The translations under genes and the position numbers were made by a program. Shown piece by piece: positions 41,229 through 49,195 of a DNA stretch of 64,000 bases. The number at the start of each line of letters is the position of its first letter. Position 1 is the first letter of the stretch. Source of the DNA: Micrococcus sp023147585 (lineage in GTDB: Bacteria > Actinomycetota > Actinomycetes > Actinomycetales > Micrococcaceae). Location: the NCBI RefSeq assembly GCF_044872765.1, contig NZ_CP085253.1, positions 310,001 through 374,000 on the forward strand, read 5' to 3'. Under the pieces are notes generated by a model that saw nothing but the letters and a program-made list of their open reading frames with translations, searched no databases and was not told the DNA's origin.

Positions 41229-42322
41229 GCACCCCCTCGAGGAGCACCCCCATGGACCTCGCCGCCGCCGCGGCCATGCGCGGCGTGCGCGGCGCCAACC
41301 CGCTCGTGGGCGCCGTCCTGACCGCCCCCGACGGCGCCGTGCTCGCCGTCGGTCACCACCGCGGCCGCGGCACGGCCCACGCCGAGGTCGACGCGATCGC
41401 CCGGTGGGAGGCCGCCCGCGCCGCCGACCCCGGGCTCGCCGCCCTCGACACAGCGGCGTTCGACCCCGCCGACCTCACGCTCCACGTGACCCTCGAGCCC
41501 TGCGACCACACCGGCACTACGGGCCCGTGCTCGGAGGCCGTCCTCCGCGCGGGCTTCGGCGCCCTGCGCTACGCCGTCGCCGACCCCACGGGTGACGACG
41601 GCGGGGGCGCCGCCCGCCTGTCCCGCCACGGGGTGCGCGTGGAGGGCCCGACAGGGGAGGCAGCCGCCGTCGCCCTCACGGCGCGCTGGCGGGCCGTGCG
41701 CGCCGCGGGACGCCCCTGGGTGACGGCGCACCTGGCCCAGTCCCTCGACGGGAACGCCGCCGCCGCCGACGGGACGAGCCGCTGGATCACGGGGGAGGCC
41801 TCCCGCCACCACGCCCACGAGGTGCGCGCCCGCGTGGACGCGATCGTGGTGGGCACGGGCACCGTCCTCGCCGACGACCCGCGCCTCACCGCCCGGGCCG
41901 CCGACGGCGCCGCGGCCGCGCGCCAGCCCGTCCCCGTGGTCCAGGGCCGCCGTCGGATCCCCGCCGACGCCGCGCTGCACGCCGCGCACCCCGTCGTGCT
42001 GCAGACGGGAGAGCGCGACCCCCACGACGTGCTCGCGGCGATCGCCGCCCACCCCGGGCCGTGGCCCCACGGCCGCCGCGCCGAGCACGTCCTCGTCGAG
42101 GGGGGCCCGCACGTCCTCGGCGCGTGGTTCTCCGCCGGCCTCGTGGACGAGGTCATGGCGTACACGGCGCCGCTGCTCCTGGGCGCGGGGCTGCCCGCCG
42201 TCGCCGGTCTGGATGTCGGCACGCTCGCCGACGGGATCCGCCTCGTCCCCGACCCCGCCGAGGGCGGCCCTGTGAAGGCCCTCGGCGAGGACGTCTGGAC
42301 GCACCTCATGCCCGCGCCCTGA
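41225..42322 (+). CDS. ribD: Bifunctional diaminohydroxyphosphoribosylaminopyrimidine deaminase/reductase
   Basis: A 365-residue enzyme for two steps after GTP cyclohydrolase II. The N-terminal deaminase shows NPLVGAVL, the zinc motif HAEVDAI and EPCDHTGTTGPCSEA. The C-terminal NADPH reductase domain starts near residue 155 with PWVTAHLAQSLDG and includes VGTGTVLADDPRLTAR and EGGPHVLGAWF. The ATG overlaps the ribM stop. A gap of 57 nt leads to ribE. Confidence 0.95.
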   Translation: MSTPSRSTPMDLAAAAAMRGVRGANPLVGAVLTAPDGAVLAVGHHRGRGTAHAEVDAIARWEAARAADPGLAALDTAAFDPADLTLHVTLEPCDHTGTTGPCSEAVLRAGFGALRYAVADPTGDDGGGAARLSRHGVRVEGPTGEAAAVALTARWRAVRAAGRPWVTAHLAQSLDGNAAAADGTSRWITGEASRHHAHEVRARVDAIVVGTGTVLADDPRLTARAADGAAAARQPVPVVQGRRRIPADAALHAAHPVVLQTGERDPHDVLAAIAAHPGPWPHGRRAEHVLVEGGPHVLGAWFSAGLVDEVMAYTAPLLLGAGLPAVAGLDVGTLADGIRLVPDPAEGGPVKALGEDVWTHLMPAP

Positions 42323-42379
42323 CCCGGGCCACCGCCCCGCCCCCTGCTGCCTCCTCGCCCCCACGACCAAAGGATCCGC

Positions 42380-43033
42380 ATGTTCACCGGGATCATCACC
42401 CACCTCGGCACGGTGCGCGCCGTCGAGCCGCGCCCCGAGCAGGACACGCTCACGCTCGTCCTGGACGCCGGCGGCGCCCTCGACGGGCTCCCCGCGGGCG
42501 GCTCGCTCGCCGTCGACGGCGTGTGCCTCACCGCCCTCCGCTCCGGGGAGGAGTCCGACGCGCTCTTCCGCGCCGACCTCATGGGGCAGACCCTCGCGAT
42601 GACGAGCCTCGGGGACCGCGTCCCCGGGGACCGCGTCAACCTCGAGCGCTGCCTGCGCCCCACGGACCACCTCGACGGGCACCTCGTGCTCGGCCACGTC
42701 GACGGCGTCGGGGTGGTCCTCTCCGTCACGCCCCAGGGCGCGTGGACCACGATCCGCATCGGCCTGCCCGCCTCGCTCGCGCGCTACGTCCCCGCCCAGG
42801 GCTCGATCGCCCTGCAGGGCGTCTCCCTCACCGTCACCGCGGTTTCCGCGCCCGGGGACGCCGAGCACTGGTTCGAGGTCGGGATCATCCCCGCCACCCT
42901 GCGGGCCACCACCCTCGGCGGGCTCGCCCCGGGGGACCGCGTCAACCTCGAGACGGACGTGATGGCCCGCTACGCCGAGCGCCTCGCCCTGATTCCCGCC
43001 ACCCGCGCCGCCGAGGAGGACGCCCATGAGTGA
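42380..43033 (+). CDS. ribE: Riboflavin synthase alpha subunit
   Basis: The 217-residue enzyme that dismutates two lumazines into riboflavin and the pyrimidine precursor. It begins MFTGIITHLGTVRAV, typical of the family. Two homologous lumazine-binding barrels follow, each with a GDRVNLER/GDRVNLET element near its end. The stop overlaps the ribBA ATG by 8 nt. Confidence 0.96.
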   Translation: MFTGIITHLGTVRAVEPRPEQDTLTLVLDAGGALDGLPAGGSLAVDGVCLTALRSGEESDALFRADLMGQTLAMTSLGDRVPGDRVNLERCLRPTDHLDGHLVLGHVDGVGVVLSVTPQGAWTTIRIGLPASLARYVPAQGSIALQGVSLTVTAVSAPGDAEHWFEVGIIPATLRATTLGGLAPGDRVNLETDVMARYAERLALIPATRAAEEDAHE

Positions 43034-44327
43034 GCACGGGAGTGAGCACATCCGCCTGGACGCCATTCCCGACGCCGTCGCCGCGATCGCCGCCGGACGT
43101 CCCGTCGTCGTCGTGGACGATGCGGACCGCGAGAACGAGGGCGACCTCATCTACGCCGCGGCCCTCGCCACCGACGCCGTCACCGCGTTCACCGTGCGGC
43201 ACACCTCCGGCGTGATCTGCGCGCCGCTCCCGGGGGCCCTCGCGGACCGCCTCGAGCTGCCGCCCATGACCACCGTGAACGAGGACCCCAAGGGGACCGC
43301 GTACACCGTGAGCGTCGACGCCGTCGCGGGGACCACCACCGGCATCAGTGCCGCCGACCGCACCCGCACCCTGCGCGTGCTCGCCGGCGCGGACAGCGAC
43401 CCGGCCGACCTCACCCGCCCCGGGCACGTCTTCCCGCTGCGCGCCGTCCCCGGGGGCGTGCGCGCCCGCCGCGGCCACACCGAGGCCGGCGTCGAGCTGT
43501 GCGCGCTCGCGGACCTGCCCCCGGTGGCCGCGATCGCCGAGCTCGTCCACGACGACGGCACGATGATGCGCCTGCCCGCCTTGCGCGCGTTCGCCGACGA
43601 GCACGGCCTCGTGCTCGTCTCCATCGCGGACCTCGTGGCGCATCTCGAGACGGAGAGCCCGCTGCCGGCCGACGTCGCCCCCGAGGCCACCCTGCCCACC
43701 CGCCACGGCGTCTTCCGCGTCAGCGTGCACCCCGACGCGCAGACGGGGGCGGAGCACGTGCTGCTCCTGGCCGACCCCGTGCCGGCGCCGGAGGACCCGC
43801 TCACGGTGCGCGTGCACTCCGAGTGCCTCACCGGCGACGTCTTCGGCTCCCTGCGCTGCGACTGCGGGCCGCAGCTCGAGGACGCCCTGGCGCACGCCGC
43901 GGCCGAGGGCGGCGCGGTGCTCTACCTGCGCGGCCACGAGGGGCGCGGGATCGGCCTGGCCTCCAAGATCCGCGCCTACCGCCTCCAGGAGGAGGGCCTG
44001 GACACCGTGGAGGCCAACCTCGCGCTCGGCCTGCCGGGGGAGGCGCGTGACTACGCCGGCGCCGCCCGGGTGCTGATCGAGTCCGGGCACCCGCGGGTGC
44101 GCCTCGTGACGAACAACCCCGCCAAGGTCGCGGGCCTGCGGGCCGGCGGGGTCGAGGTGGTGGAGCGCGTGCCCGCCCCCACGCCCGTCACCGAGTACAA
44201 CGCCGCGTACCTGCGCACCAAGCGCGACCGCATGGCCCATGCCCTCGCGGACCGTGACCTCGGCGAACCGGCCCCCACGCCGACCCCCATGCACCCCACC
44301 CCGAGCCCCCAGGAGGAGACCGCATGA
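43026..44327 (+). CDS. ribBA: Bifunctional DHBP synthase / GTP cyclohydrolase II
   Basis: A 433-residue fusion. Residues 1-205 form 3,4-dihydroxy-2-butanone-4-phosphate synthase (DDADRENEGDLIYAA, RRGHTEAGVELC). Residues 206-433 form GTP cyclohydrolase II, with the zinc cysteines in HSECLTGDVFGSLRCDCGPQ and the GTP loop RGHEGRGIGLASKIRAY. They supply both precursors of the lumazine. It overlaps ribE and ribH by 8 and 4 nt. Confidence 0.96.
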   Translation: MSEHGSEHIRLDAIPDAVAAIAAGRPVVVVDDADRENEGDLIYAAALATDAVTAFTVRHTSGVICAPLPGALADRLELPPMTTVNEDPKGTAYTVSVDAVAGTTTGISAADRTRTLRVLAGADSDPADLTRPGHVFPLRAVPGGVRARRGHTEAGVELCALADLPPVAAIAELVHDDGTMMRLPALRAFADEHGLVLVSIADLVAHLETESPLPADVAPEATLPTRHGVFRVSVHPDAQTGAEHVLLLADPVPAPEDPLTVRVHSECLTGDVFGSLRCDCGPQLEDALAHAAAEGGAVLYLRGHEGRGIGLASKIRAYRLQEEGLDTVEANLALGLPGEARDYAGAARVLIESGHPRVRLVTNNPAKVAGLRAGGVEVVERVPAPTPVTEYNAAYLRTKRDRMAHALADRDLGEPAPTPTPMHPTPSPQEETA

Positions 44328-44818
44328 GCGGCCACGGAGCACCCCAGACCACCCTGTCCGCCCTGTCCGAGGCCGACCGCGCCACGGCCGCCGGGCTGCG
44401 CGCCGTGATCGTCGCCGCGCAGTGGCACACCGAGATCATGGACGGCCTCATCGCCGGCGCCCGCGCCGCCGCCGCGGAGATCGGCCTGGAACCGGCCCTC
44501 GTCCGCGTGCCCGGCACCGTCGAGCTGACCGTGGCGGCCGCCCGCCTGGCCGCGGACCACGACGTCGTGGTCGTGCTCGGCGTCGTGGTGCGCGGCGGCA
44601 CCCCGCACTTCGAGTACGTGTGCCAGTCCGTGACCCAGGGCGTCACCGAGGTCTCCGTGCGCACCGGAGTGCCCGTCGGCTTCGGCGTCCTCACCGTGGA
44701 CACCGAGGACCAGGCCCGCGACCGCGCCGGGCTGCCCGGTTCGCGCGAGGACAAGGGCCGCGAGGCGCTCGAGGCCCCCGTGCTCACCGAGCTGGCGCTG
44801 CGCGGCGCCGGGGCCTGA
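44324..44818 (+). CDS. ribH: 6,7-dimethyl-8-ribityllumazine synthase
   Basis: A 164-residue subunit that condenses the pyrimidine with dihydroxybutanone phosphate. It carries VIVAAQWHTEIMDGLIAGA, VRVPGTVELTVAA, VVLGVVVRGGTPHFEYVC (catalytic His) and TGVPVGFGVLTVD. It begins in the ATGA overlap with ribBA and is the last clear biosynthetic gene of the operon. Its TGA overlaps a possible CTG start of the next frame. Confidence 0.96.
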   Translation: MSGHGAPQTTLSALSEADRATAAGLRAVIVAAQWHTEIMDGLIAGARAAAAEIGLEPALVRVPGTVELTVAAARLAADHDVVVVLGVVVRGGTPHFEYVCQSVTQGVTEVSVRTGVPVGFGVLTVDTEDQARDRAGLPGSREDKGREALEAPVLTELALRGAGA

Positions 44819-45938
44819 GGCCCGCCCGGCCGGCCGGCGAGGGAGCCGCGCGCACGCCGTCCCCGGAGGCCGGCCTCCTCATCGCGGCGCTCACGGGCGC
44901 CGTCGTGTCGATCCTCGTCCTCCTCGTCACCCCACGGCATGCGCCGGGGCGGCTGTGGGTGGCGGCGGTCCCGGTGATCGACCTCCTCGCGCTGCCCCTC
45001 CTCCTCCTGGCGCTCGGCCGGTCCCTCCACCTCGCGGCGGCGGTGACGGCGCTCGCGGCCGTGATCGCCGCGCTGATCGGCCGCACCTACCTCGAGGCGC
45101 ACGGGCGCACGCCCCGGGATGCCCACCGCATCGCCGGTCTCGTCGCCCTGGCCCACATGGCGACCGTGCTGCTCGCCGTCCCGCTCGCCGCCGTGACGGT
45201 CGGCCTGGGACCGCTGGTCTTCGTCGTGGCCCTCCTTCCGCCCCTGCTCCACGGTCTGTGGTTCACGACTCTGGGGCGAGGCGGAGTCGACCGCGCGCCC
45301 GCGGCCCCCTGCTGCGGCCCGCCGGCACGGCGACGGGCCAGGCCGGCCGTCGTCCTGCCGGCTGCCGCGGCCATCGTCCTCATGGCCGCCTGGGCCGCCT
45401 GGCCGGTGCCCGCACCCCCGGCCGACGCCACACCGCAGGCCCGGCCGGCACGCCATCCTGCGGCTCAGAGCAGCTCGCACTCACGGTCGGCGGATTCGAC
45501 TCCGCGATGGGCACGTCCTCGGCGGGGATCACGGCCGTGAACACGTCGGACGCCGCCTGCGCCCTGCGGGGCCGCCCGGACGTGGAGATCGTGCAGGGCG
45601 GCGACCCGATCGGCCTGCGCCTCGCACCGATGGACGCCCGGGCCCTGACGCTCACCCCGGAGCAGGCGGCCCGGGAGGACCCCGATCTCGGCGTGGTCCT
45701 GGAGCCCGGGCAGCAGGCCGTGGCCGGGCTCCTGTGGCCGGGCTACCGCACGCTGGCCGACGGGAGGACTCCGCAGGCCGTCCGGGTCGGACTCGCCCCG
45801 GGAGACGCCGCGCTCCGGGCCCCCATCGGCGTGTCCGACGAGCTGGGAGGGAGTCCGGGCCCGGCACCCTTCGACCTCCAGGACGGCGTGCCGGGCGGAG
45901 CGGAGCTGCGCGTCGGACCGTGGACGTCGCGCCGATAG
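44815..45938 (+). pseudogene. Membrane protein fused to DUF4232 domain, apparently frame-disrupted
   Basis: Downstream of ribH one frame encodes a multi-helix membrane segment (AGLLIAALTGAVVSILVLLV to about 45420). A second frame then encodes a DUF4232-like exported domain (TPSCGSEQLALTVGG, NTSDAACALRGRPDVEI) to 45938. The switch lies at about 45425-45455 and would be healed by one extra base, which points to a one-base deletion, a sequencing error or programmed slippage. There is no ATG or GTG before the first helix. The only coupled start is a CTG at 44815 overlapping the ribH stop as CTGA. Confidence 0.6.
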
Positions 45939-46003
45939 GGCACGCCGGACGGTGCTGCCGCGTCACACGAGGACGACGACGGCGCGCCGCACCGGGGTGC
46001 CGC

Positions 46004-46009
46004 TAGGGT
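46004..46009 (+). promoter_or_regulatory. -10 element of hisE
   Basis: TAGGGT, 7 nt before the GTG at 46017 (leaderless type). It supports that start over the GTG at 46008. Confidence 0.5.
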
Positions 46010-46016
46010 GACGGCC

Positions 46017-46280
46017 GTGAAGACCTTCGAAGAGCTGTTCGCCGAGCTGACCCGCACCGTGGCCGAGCGCCCTGAGGGCTCCCACACGGTCGCCCGCGTG
46101 GACGCCGGCGTCCACGCCATCGGCAAGAAGGTCGTCGAGGAGGCCGCCGAGGTCTGGATGGCGTGCGAGCACGAGTCCGACGACGCGGCGGCCATGGAGA
46201 TCTCGCAGCTGCTCTACCACCTGCAGACGATGATGATCGCCAAGGGCCTCACCCTCGAGGACGTCTACCGCCACCTCTGA
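46017..46280 (+). CDS. hisE: Phosphoribosyl-ATP pyrophosphatase
   Basis: The 87-residue all-alpha MazG-like enzyme of histidine step 2. It carries KTFEELFAEL, the metal-binding EEAAEVWMAC and acidic ESDDAAAMEISQLLYHL. GTG 46017 is preferred over GTG 46008 because it gives the family's N-terminus and length and follows TAGGGT by 7 nt. In this genome HisE and HisI are separate proteins. Confidence 0.94.
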   Translation: MKTFEELFAELTRTVAERPEGSHTVARVDAGVHAIGKKVVEEAAEVWMACEHESDDAAAMEISQLLYHLQTMMIAKGLTLEDVYRHL

Positions 46281-46344
46281 GCGGGACCGCGCGACGACCT
46301 CGCGCGTCCCCGCCGCCCGCCTGAACCCCCCACGAGGAGAGACC

Positions 46345-47193
46345 GTGCTGCGCATCGCCGTCCCCAACAAGGGCGCCCTGTCCGAGGCCGCCCGCGAGAT
46401 CCTGCTGGAGGCCGGCTACCGCCAGCGGCGCGACTCCCGGGAGCTTGTGCTCGTCGACCCGGAGAACCAGGTGGAATTCTTCTACCTGCGGCCGCGCGAC
46501 ATCGCGGTGTACGTCGGCCAGGGCACCCTCGACGTAGGCCTGACCGGCCGAGACCTGTTCTGCGACGCGCAGGTGGGAGACACCGCCGAGGAGGTCATGG
46601 CGCTCGGCTTCGGGAGGTCCGTGTTCCGCCTGGCCGCGCCGGTCGGCGCGTTCAGCGCGGCCGGCGAGCTCTCGGGCAGGCGCATCGCCACGAGCTACGA
46701 CGGCCTGCTCACGGCGTACCTCGAGCGGACCGGCCTGGACGCCACCGTCGTCCACCTCGACGGCGCCGTCGAGTCCTCCGTGAAGCTCGGCGTGGCGGAC
46801 GCGATCGCCGACGTCGTGGAGACCGGCAACACCCTGCGGGCCGCGGGCATGGAGGTCTTCGGCGAGCCGATCCTCGACTCCGAGGCGATCATGATCGGCC
46901 GCCGGGGCGCCCAGCCCGAGGGCCTCGACGTGCTGTTGCGCCGCCTCAACGGCGTCCTCGTGGCCCGCCGCTGGGTGATGATCGACTACGACATCCGCCG
47001 CGAGCTCCTGGACCGCGCCACCGCGGTCACGCCGGGACTGGAGTCCCCGACCGTCTCCCCGCTGCGCGACGAGTCGATGGTGGCCGTGCGCTCCATGGTG
47101 CGCAAGGGCGACGCCAACCGCGTCATGGACGAGCTGTACGACCTCGGAGCCCGCGGCATCCTCATCTCCGCCATCCACGCCATCCGCCTCTGA
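46345..47193 (+). CDS. hisG: ATP phosphoribosyltransferase, long form
   Basis: A 282-residue enzyme for the first committed step of histidine synthesis. It starts LRIAVPNKGALSEAA, with the PRPP loop near ADAIADVVETGNTLRAAG. Its length includes the C-terminal ACT-like domain (about residues 210-282) that mediates histidine feedback inhibition, so no HisZ is needed. It starts with GTG after GAGGAGAG, 64 nt after hisE. Confidence 0.96.
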   Translation: MLRIAVPNKGALSEAAREILLEAGYRQRRDSRELVLVDPENQVEFFYLRPRDIAVYVGQGTLDVGLTGRDLFCDAQVGDTAEEVMALGFGRSVFRLAAPVGAFSAAGELSGRRIATSYDGLLTAYLERTGLDATVVHLDGAVESSVKLGVADAIADVVETGNTLRAAGMEVFGEPILDSEAIMIGRRGAQPEGLDVLLRRLNGVLVARRWVMIDYDIRRELLDRATAVTPGLESPTVSPLRDESMVAVRSMVRKGDANRVMDELYDLGARGILISAIHAIRL

Positions 47194-47245
47194 CCCCCTC
47201 GGACCACACGGTCCGCACCCCCGTCGGCCTCGAAGGAGCCCCGCC

Positions 47246-48016
47246 ATGACCGTCGCCGTCCGCGTCATCCCCTGCCTCGACGTCGACGCCGGGCGGGTGG
47301 TCAAGGGCGTCAACTTCGAGGACCTGCGCGACGCCGGCGACCCGGTCGAGCTCGCCCGCCGCTACAACGCCGCGGGGGCGGACGAGCTCACGTTCCTCGA
47401 CGTCACCGCCTCCACCGCGGACCGCGCCACCACGTACGACGTCGTCACCCGCACGGCGGAGGAGGTCTTCATCCCGCTCACGGTGGGGGGCGGCGTCCGG
47501 ACCGTGGACGACGTCGACCGCCTCCTGCGCACCGGTGCGGACAAGGCCTCGGTGAACACCGCCGCCGTCGCCCGCCCTGCGCTCATCACGGAGATCACCC
47601 GGCGCTTCGGCTCCCAGGTGCTCGTGCTCTCCCTCGACGCGCGGCGCACACAGGACCCCGCGTGTGCGTCCGGCTACGAGGTCACCACCCACGGCGGGCG
47701 CACGGGGACCGGCATCGACGCGGTGCAGTGGTGCCGGGAGGCGTCCGAGCGCGGCGTGGGGGAGATCCTGCTGAACTCGATCGACGCGGACGGGACGCGG
47801 GCCGGCTTCGACCTGGAGATGATCCGCGACGTCCGGGCCGTGACCCGTGTGCCGCTGATCGCCTCGGGCGGCGCGGGGGAGCCGGCCCACTTCCCGGAGG
47901 CGGTGGCCGCGGGGGCGGACGCGGTGCTGGCCGCGTCCCTGTTCCACTTCGGCCCGGACGACATGCTCGCCCGCGTCAAGGACGCGCTGCGCGCCGCGGG
48001 GCACGTCGTCCGCTGA
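47246..48016 (+). CDS. hisF: Imidazole glycerol phosphate synthase cyclase subunit
   Basis: A 256-residue TIM barrel that works with the glutaminase HisH (not in this window). The catalytic aspartates are Asp12 in IPCLDVDAG and the one in LNSIDADGTRAG. VGGGVRTVDD and IASGGAGEP are phosphate-binding loops. The ATG follows GAAGGAG. A reverse-strand gene separates it from hisI. Confidence 0.96.
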   Translation: MTVAVRVIPCLDVDAGRVVKGVNFEDLRDAGDPVELARRYNAAGADELTFLDVTASTADRATTYDVVTRTAEEVFIPLTVGGGVRTVDDVDRLLRTGADKASVNTAAVARPALITEITRRFGSQVLVLSLDARRTQDPACASGYEVTTHGGRTGTGIDAVQWCREASERGVGEILLNSIDADGTRAGFDLEMIRDVRAVTRVPLIASGGAGEPAHFPEAVAAGADAVLAASLFHFGPDDMLARVKDALRAAGHVVR

Positions 48017-48040
48017 GGGGCACGGACCACGCCGCGCGGC

Positions 48041-48778
48041 TCAGGCCGCGCCGGTGACGCGGTCCGTGGTCACGAGCGCGGCGCGGCGTCGCCCGTGCGC
48101 GTGCAGGACGAGCTCGCCGGCGGCCCCCGTGACGCGCACGCTCACGCCGTCCTCGCCGGGCCGGCGCGCGACGATGGGCGTGTTGTCCACGCGCGAGGCG
48201 GGCCGGAGCCGGCGGGCGAGCACGATCCCGGTCTCGGCCCCGCGGTAGAGGAGCCGCGCGCGACCGCGCAGGCGGGTGTAGAGCGTGTCCGCGTAGTCGT
48301 CGGCGAGGATGCGCGGAGCCCAGCGCTCCTGCGCACGCCGCACGTCCTCGGTGTGCACGAAGAACTCGAGCAGCTGCACCTGGCCGGCCACGCGCCGTCC
48401 CGGGGCGGTCCGGCGGGCGGCCGCGGCCAGCCCCCGCAGCCGGGCCGCGACGCGGGGACCCTCGCCGGGCGCGCGCAGGGGTCCGCGCGCCACCAGCGCG
48501 ACGAGCTCGGCGTAGCCCTCCTCGGAGGCGTGGGCGTCGCCGAGCTCCTGCGTGAGCTGGGCGAGCCGGCGGCGGGCGACCCCGGGCAGGACGATCCCGG
48601 CGGCCGAGGGGGAGGTCTCGCGCAGGTGCACGTGGGCAGCCAGGTGCTCCGTGCGCCAGCCCTCACACAGCGTGGGCGCCGCCGGGCCCGCGGCGAGCAG
48701 CGCCTCCACCAGCGCGGCGCGCGAGGCCACCGCGAAGTCGGTGGCGGTGTGCTGCGCGGCGGCGGGGGTCTCGGCCAT
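48041..48778 (-). CDS. TIGR03085-family (mycothiol-dependent maleylpyruvate isomerase-like) protein
   Basis: A 245-residue protein of the DinB/MDMPI-like class. It carries TLCEGWRTEHLAAHVHLRET, which has the Trp and metal-type His residues, and VQLLEFFVHTEDVRRAQ with another His pair. Such proteins may use mycothiol or bind metal; no reaction is known for this subfamily. The ATG at 48778 lies 7 nt after a TAGCGT hexamer; a GTG at 48787 is the alternative. It sits between hisF and hisI on the opposite strand, dividing the histidine genes. Confidence 0.8.
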   Translation of the reverse strand: MAETPAAAQHTATDFAVASRAALVEALLAAGPAAPTLCEGWRTEHLAAHVHLRETSPSAAGIVLPGVARRRLAQLTQELGDAHASEEGYAELVALVARGPLRAPGEGPRVAARLRGLAAAARRTAPGRRVAGQVQLLEFFVHTEDVRRAQERWAPRILADDYADTLYTRLRGRARLLYRGAETGIVLARRLRPASRVDNTPIVARRPGEDGVSVRVTGAAGELVLHAHGRRRAALVTTDRVTGAA

Positions 48779-48785
48779 GGCCTCC

Positions 48786-48791
48786 ACGCTA
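48786..48791 (-). promoter_or_regulatory. -10-like element of the TIGR03085 gene
   Basis: TAGCGT on the reverse strand, 7 nt before the ATG at 48778. It faces the hisI element 12 bp away. Confidence 0.45.
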
Positions 48792-48803
48792 CACGCGGCT
48801 CCC

Positions 48804-48809
48804 TAGAAT
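48804..48809 (+). promoter_or_regulatory. -10 element of hisI
   Basis: TAGAAT, 8 nt before the hisI ATG at 48818. Initiation would fall at or next to the A of ATG. Confidence 0.6.
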
Positions 48810-48817
48810 GGACCTCC

Positions 48818-49195
48818 ATGAGCACCCCCCAGACCGCCGGCCTCCCGGAGTCCCTGACCTTCGACGACCGGGGCCTCATCCCGGCCATCGCGCAGCAGCA
48901 CGACACGGGCGAGGTGCTCATGATGGCGTGGATGGACGAGGAGTCCCTGCGCCTCACCCTCGAGTCCGGATGGGCCACCTACTGGTCCCGGTCCCGCGGG
49001 AGGCTGTGGCGCAAGGGCGAGAGCTCGGGCCACCGACAGCGCGTCCTCGCCGTCAGCGCGGACTGCGACGGCGACACGCTCCTGCTGCGCGTCGACCAGA
49101 CCGGGCCCGCGTGCCACACCGGCACCGCCAGCTGCTTCACCGACCGCCGGATCGCGGACCTGACGGGCCGCACCCCCGAGGAGGACGCCCGATGA
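48818..49195 (+). CDS. hisI: Phosphoribosyl-AMP cyclohydrolase
   Basis: The 125-residue enzyme of histidine step 3. It carries VLMMAWMDEESL, the substrate loop TYWSRSRGRLWRKGESSGH and zinc cysteines in SADCDGDTLL and ACHTGTASCF. It is the first gene of hisI-trpE and overlaps trpE by 4 nt, so the histidine and tryptophan routes, which share PRPP, are co-expressed here. Confidence 0.95.
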   Translation: MSTPQTAGLPESLTFDDRGLIPAIAQQHDTGEVLMMAWMDEESLRLTLESGWATYWSRSRGRLWRKGESSGHRQRVLAVSADCDGDTLLLRVDQTGPACHTGTASCFTDRRIADLTGRTPEEDAR

